Positions 63,109 to 64,000 of a stretch of 64,000 nucleotides of DNA are shown here, piece by piece (the first letter of the stretch is position 1; each line of letters starts with the position of its first letter). This DNA comes from Nitratireductor soli (GTDB lineage: Bacteria; Pseudomonadota; Alphaproteobacteria; Rhizobiales; Rhizobiaceae), in contig NZ_LFVY01000011.1 in the NCBI RefSeq assembly GCF_001050155.1, positions 153,451 through 217,450 of the forward strand, written 5' to 3'. The position numbers were made by a program, and so were the translations under genes. Below the pieces are notes generated by a model. That model was not told where the DNA came from. It ran no database searches and saw only the letters and a list, made by a program, of their open reading frames with translations.

Positions 63109-63591
63109 CTAGACAAGCGCATCCGGTTTGTCTTCGCTCAAGCCCTCGAGCCTTTCACGCAACGTCTTCATGAGACGCTGCGCGGCCTCGATCTCCACGC
63201 CGGACAGTCCAGCCGCCAGGTCCCTCGCCAGCGGCGTCCACCGCCCGACGGCCTCGTCGTAGATCTTTCTGCCACGCTCGGTCAGGATGACGAGCTTGGC
63301 GCGGCGATGATGAGGGTTCGCCGCGAAATCGACAATGCCGTCGGCATGCAGATCGTTGACGATGCGTTGCACGTTCTGGCGGTTTGCCCCCATGTCACGG
63401 GCGAGCCAGGCCACCGGTTGCGGGCGATCCGCCTGGGCGATCGCTCCCAGAACCTGCCAGCGCGCGCTGGTCAGGCCGAGATCGGCGACAAGGCGATCCC
63501 CCGTGATCAGCAACAGGGAGTTCAGCCGGAACAGGTCCAGCACCAGGTCGGTCAGGGCCGCGCCGCGCGAGGCATCGTCGGGTCTTTTCAT
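63109..63591 (-). CDS. MarR-family transcriptional regulator
   Basis: A 160-residue winged-helix regulator with TSARWQVLGAIAQADRPQPV, ARDMGANRQNVQRIVNDLHA as recognition helix and PHHRRAKLVILTERGRK as wing. It is divergent from the small membrane-protein gene over a 52-bp gap that includes an inverted repeat. Ligand unknown. Confidence 0.9.
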   Translation of the reverse strand: MKRPDDASRGAALTDLVLDLFRLNSLLLITGDRLVADLGLTSARWQVLGAIAQADRPQPVAWLARDMGANRQNVQRIVNDLHADGIVDFAANPHHRRAKLVILTERGRKIYDEAVGRWTPLARDLAAGLSGVEIEAAQRLMKTLRERLEGLSEDKPDALV

Positions 63592-63627
63592 TTGACAATA
63601 TTATTCCTAAATGACATTATGATGTCA
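63592..63627. promoter_or_regulatory. Promoter with overlapping dyad between MarR gene and membrane-protein gene
   Basis: TTGACA (63592-63597), 17 bp, CATTAT (63615-63620) give a plausible plus-strand promoter. The dyad TGACAT-TATG-ATGTCA (63612-63627) covers the -10 box. A MarR dimer bound here would block the divergent gene and probably its own. Confidence 0.6.
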
Positions 63628-63643
63628 AATATGGATTCCCATT

Positions 63644-63988
63644 ATGCTCAAGATCATCCATCCCGTAGCAGCCACGCTCGCCCTTGTCATGATTGTCGCC
63701 TTCTGGCTGTCCACCGCAGCCTCCGAACTTTCGGGCGTGGCGGCATGGGTGGTCGCCGTCAAGACGACGATCCCCTGGGGTTTCCTCGTGTTGATCCCGG
63801 CCCTGGCGGCCGCCGGCGGCACGGGGCATATTCTGTCCGGCAAAGCACGCGGTGGCCTGGTCGGCGCCAAGCGCAGGCGCATGCCGTTCATCGCCGCCAA
63901 CGGCATTCTGATCCTCGTCCCGAGCGCGCTTTTCCTCGCCGCCCGGGCGCAGGCCGGGATGTTCGATGGCTGTGACCTGCTCCCCTGA
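63644..63988 (+). CDS. Small membrane protein, function unknown
   Basis: 114 residues with three hydrophobic segments (VAATLALVMIVAFWLSTAAS, TTIPWGFLVLIPALAAAGGT, FIAANGILILVPSALFLAAR). A basic loop KARGGLVGAKRRRMP lies between the second and third. The leader encodes no signal peptide beyond the first helix. Its position opposite the MarR regulator suggests it is the regulated gene. No family recognised by name; the start ATG at 63644 follows the promoter closely. Confidence 0.7.
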   Translation: MLKIIHPVAATLALVMIVAFWLSTAASELSGVAAWVVAVKTTIPWGFLVLIPALAAAGGTGHILSGKARGGLVGAKRRRMPFIAANGILILVPSALFLAARAQAGMFDGCDLLP

Positions 63989-64000
63989 GATGTTCCCGAT

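Overview
The window is 64 kb of GC-rich chromosomal DNA from an alphaproteobacterium, most likely a Hyphomicrobiales member close to Mesorhizobium, Aminobacter or other Phyllobacteriaceae. This is inferred from gene content and order recalled from that group: fabG/fabD ahead of rpsF-rpsR-rplI; dnaB-alr-radA-cvpA-purF; acpS-lepB-rnc-era-recO beside rsh and rpoZ; pssA-psd; a TIGR02301-type secreted protein; an orphan riboswitch-controlled ribH; and porins of the rhizobial porin_2 type. No database search was possible. The window opens inside fabG and ends just after a small membrane-protein gene.

Layout. 1-5.6 kb: fatty-acid synthesis (fabG, fabD), a two-gene ABC exporter, and the S6-S18-L9 ribosomal operon, which is interrupted by a large palindromic repeat. 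5.9-17.3 kb: cyclopropane fatty-acid synthase, DnaB, Alr, RadA, CvpA, PurF with an overlapping SDR, an acyltransferase, and a divergent LysR/EamA pair. 17.3-26.3 kb: phospholipid synthesis (psd, pssA), an Atm1-like ABC transporter overlapped by an ArsR regulator with a striking operator, a LysM protein, a LOG-family enzyme, RarD and citramalate synthase. The 5' end of the last is preceded by a 121-bp tandem array. 26.8-36.6 kb: two GFA-fold proteins, a VOC protein, CysS, a small conserved-looking ORF, an FAD oxidoreductase, SRAP, NUDIX, three hypothetical proteins, YgfZ and an HD hydrolase.

36.7-49.5 kb: an RLAN/RimK-type ATP-grasp ligase beside a GNAT, MscS, an MFS transporter, then recO-era-rnc-lepB-acpS-DUF2062, a NYN-LOTUS protein, the bifunctional (p)ppGpp enzyme with a collagen-like insert, and rpoZ. 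49.9-55.9 kb: a second NYN protein overlapping a uracil-DNA glycosylase, smpB, dapA, a lytic transglycosylase and an alpha/beta hydrolase. 55.9-64 kb is the most accessory part: a lone tyrosine recombinase, two nearly identical-headed porin genes in head-to-head orientation around a GIY-YIG gene and a tRNA-Ser(GCT), an aminotransferase, FMN riboswitch plus ribH, and a MarR/membrane-protein divergent pair.

Most genes are housekeeping. The unusual content is in non-coding and repetitive DNA. There is a ~120-bp two-hairpin element present twice, with compensatory changes in its stems. A 121-bp tandem array re-duplicates the cimA start and creates a chain of overlapping leader ORFs. Other items are several large palindromes, an inverted porin pair that could recombine, and a 9-nt minisatellite inside rsh.
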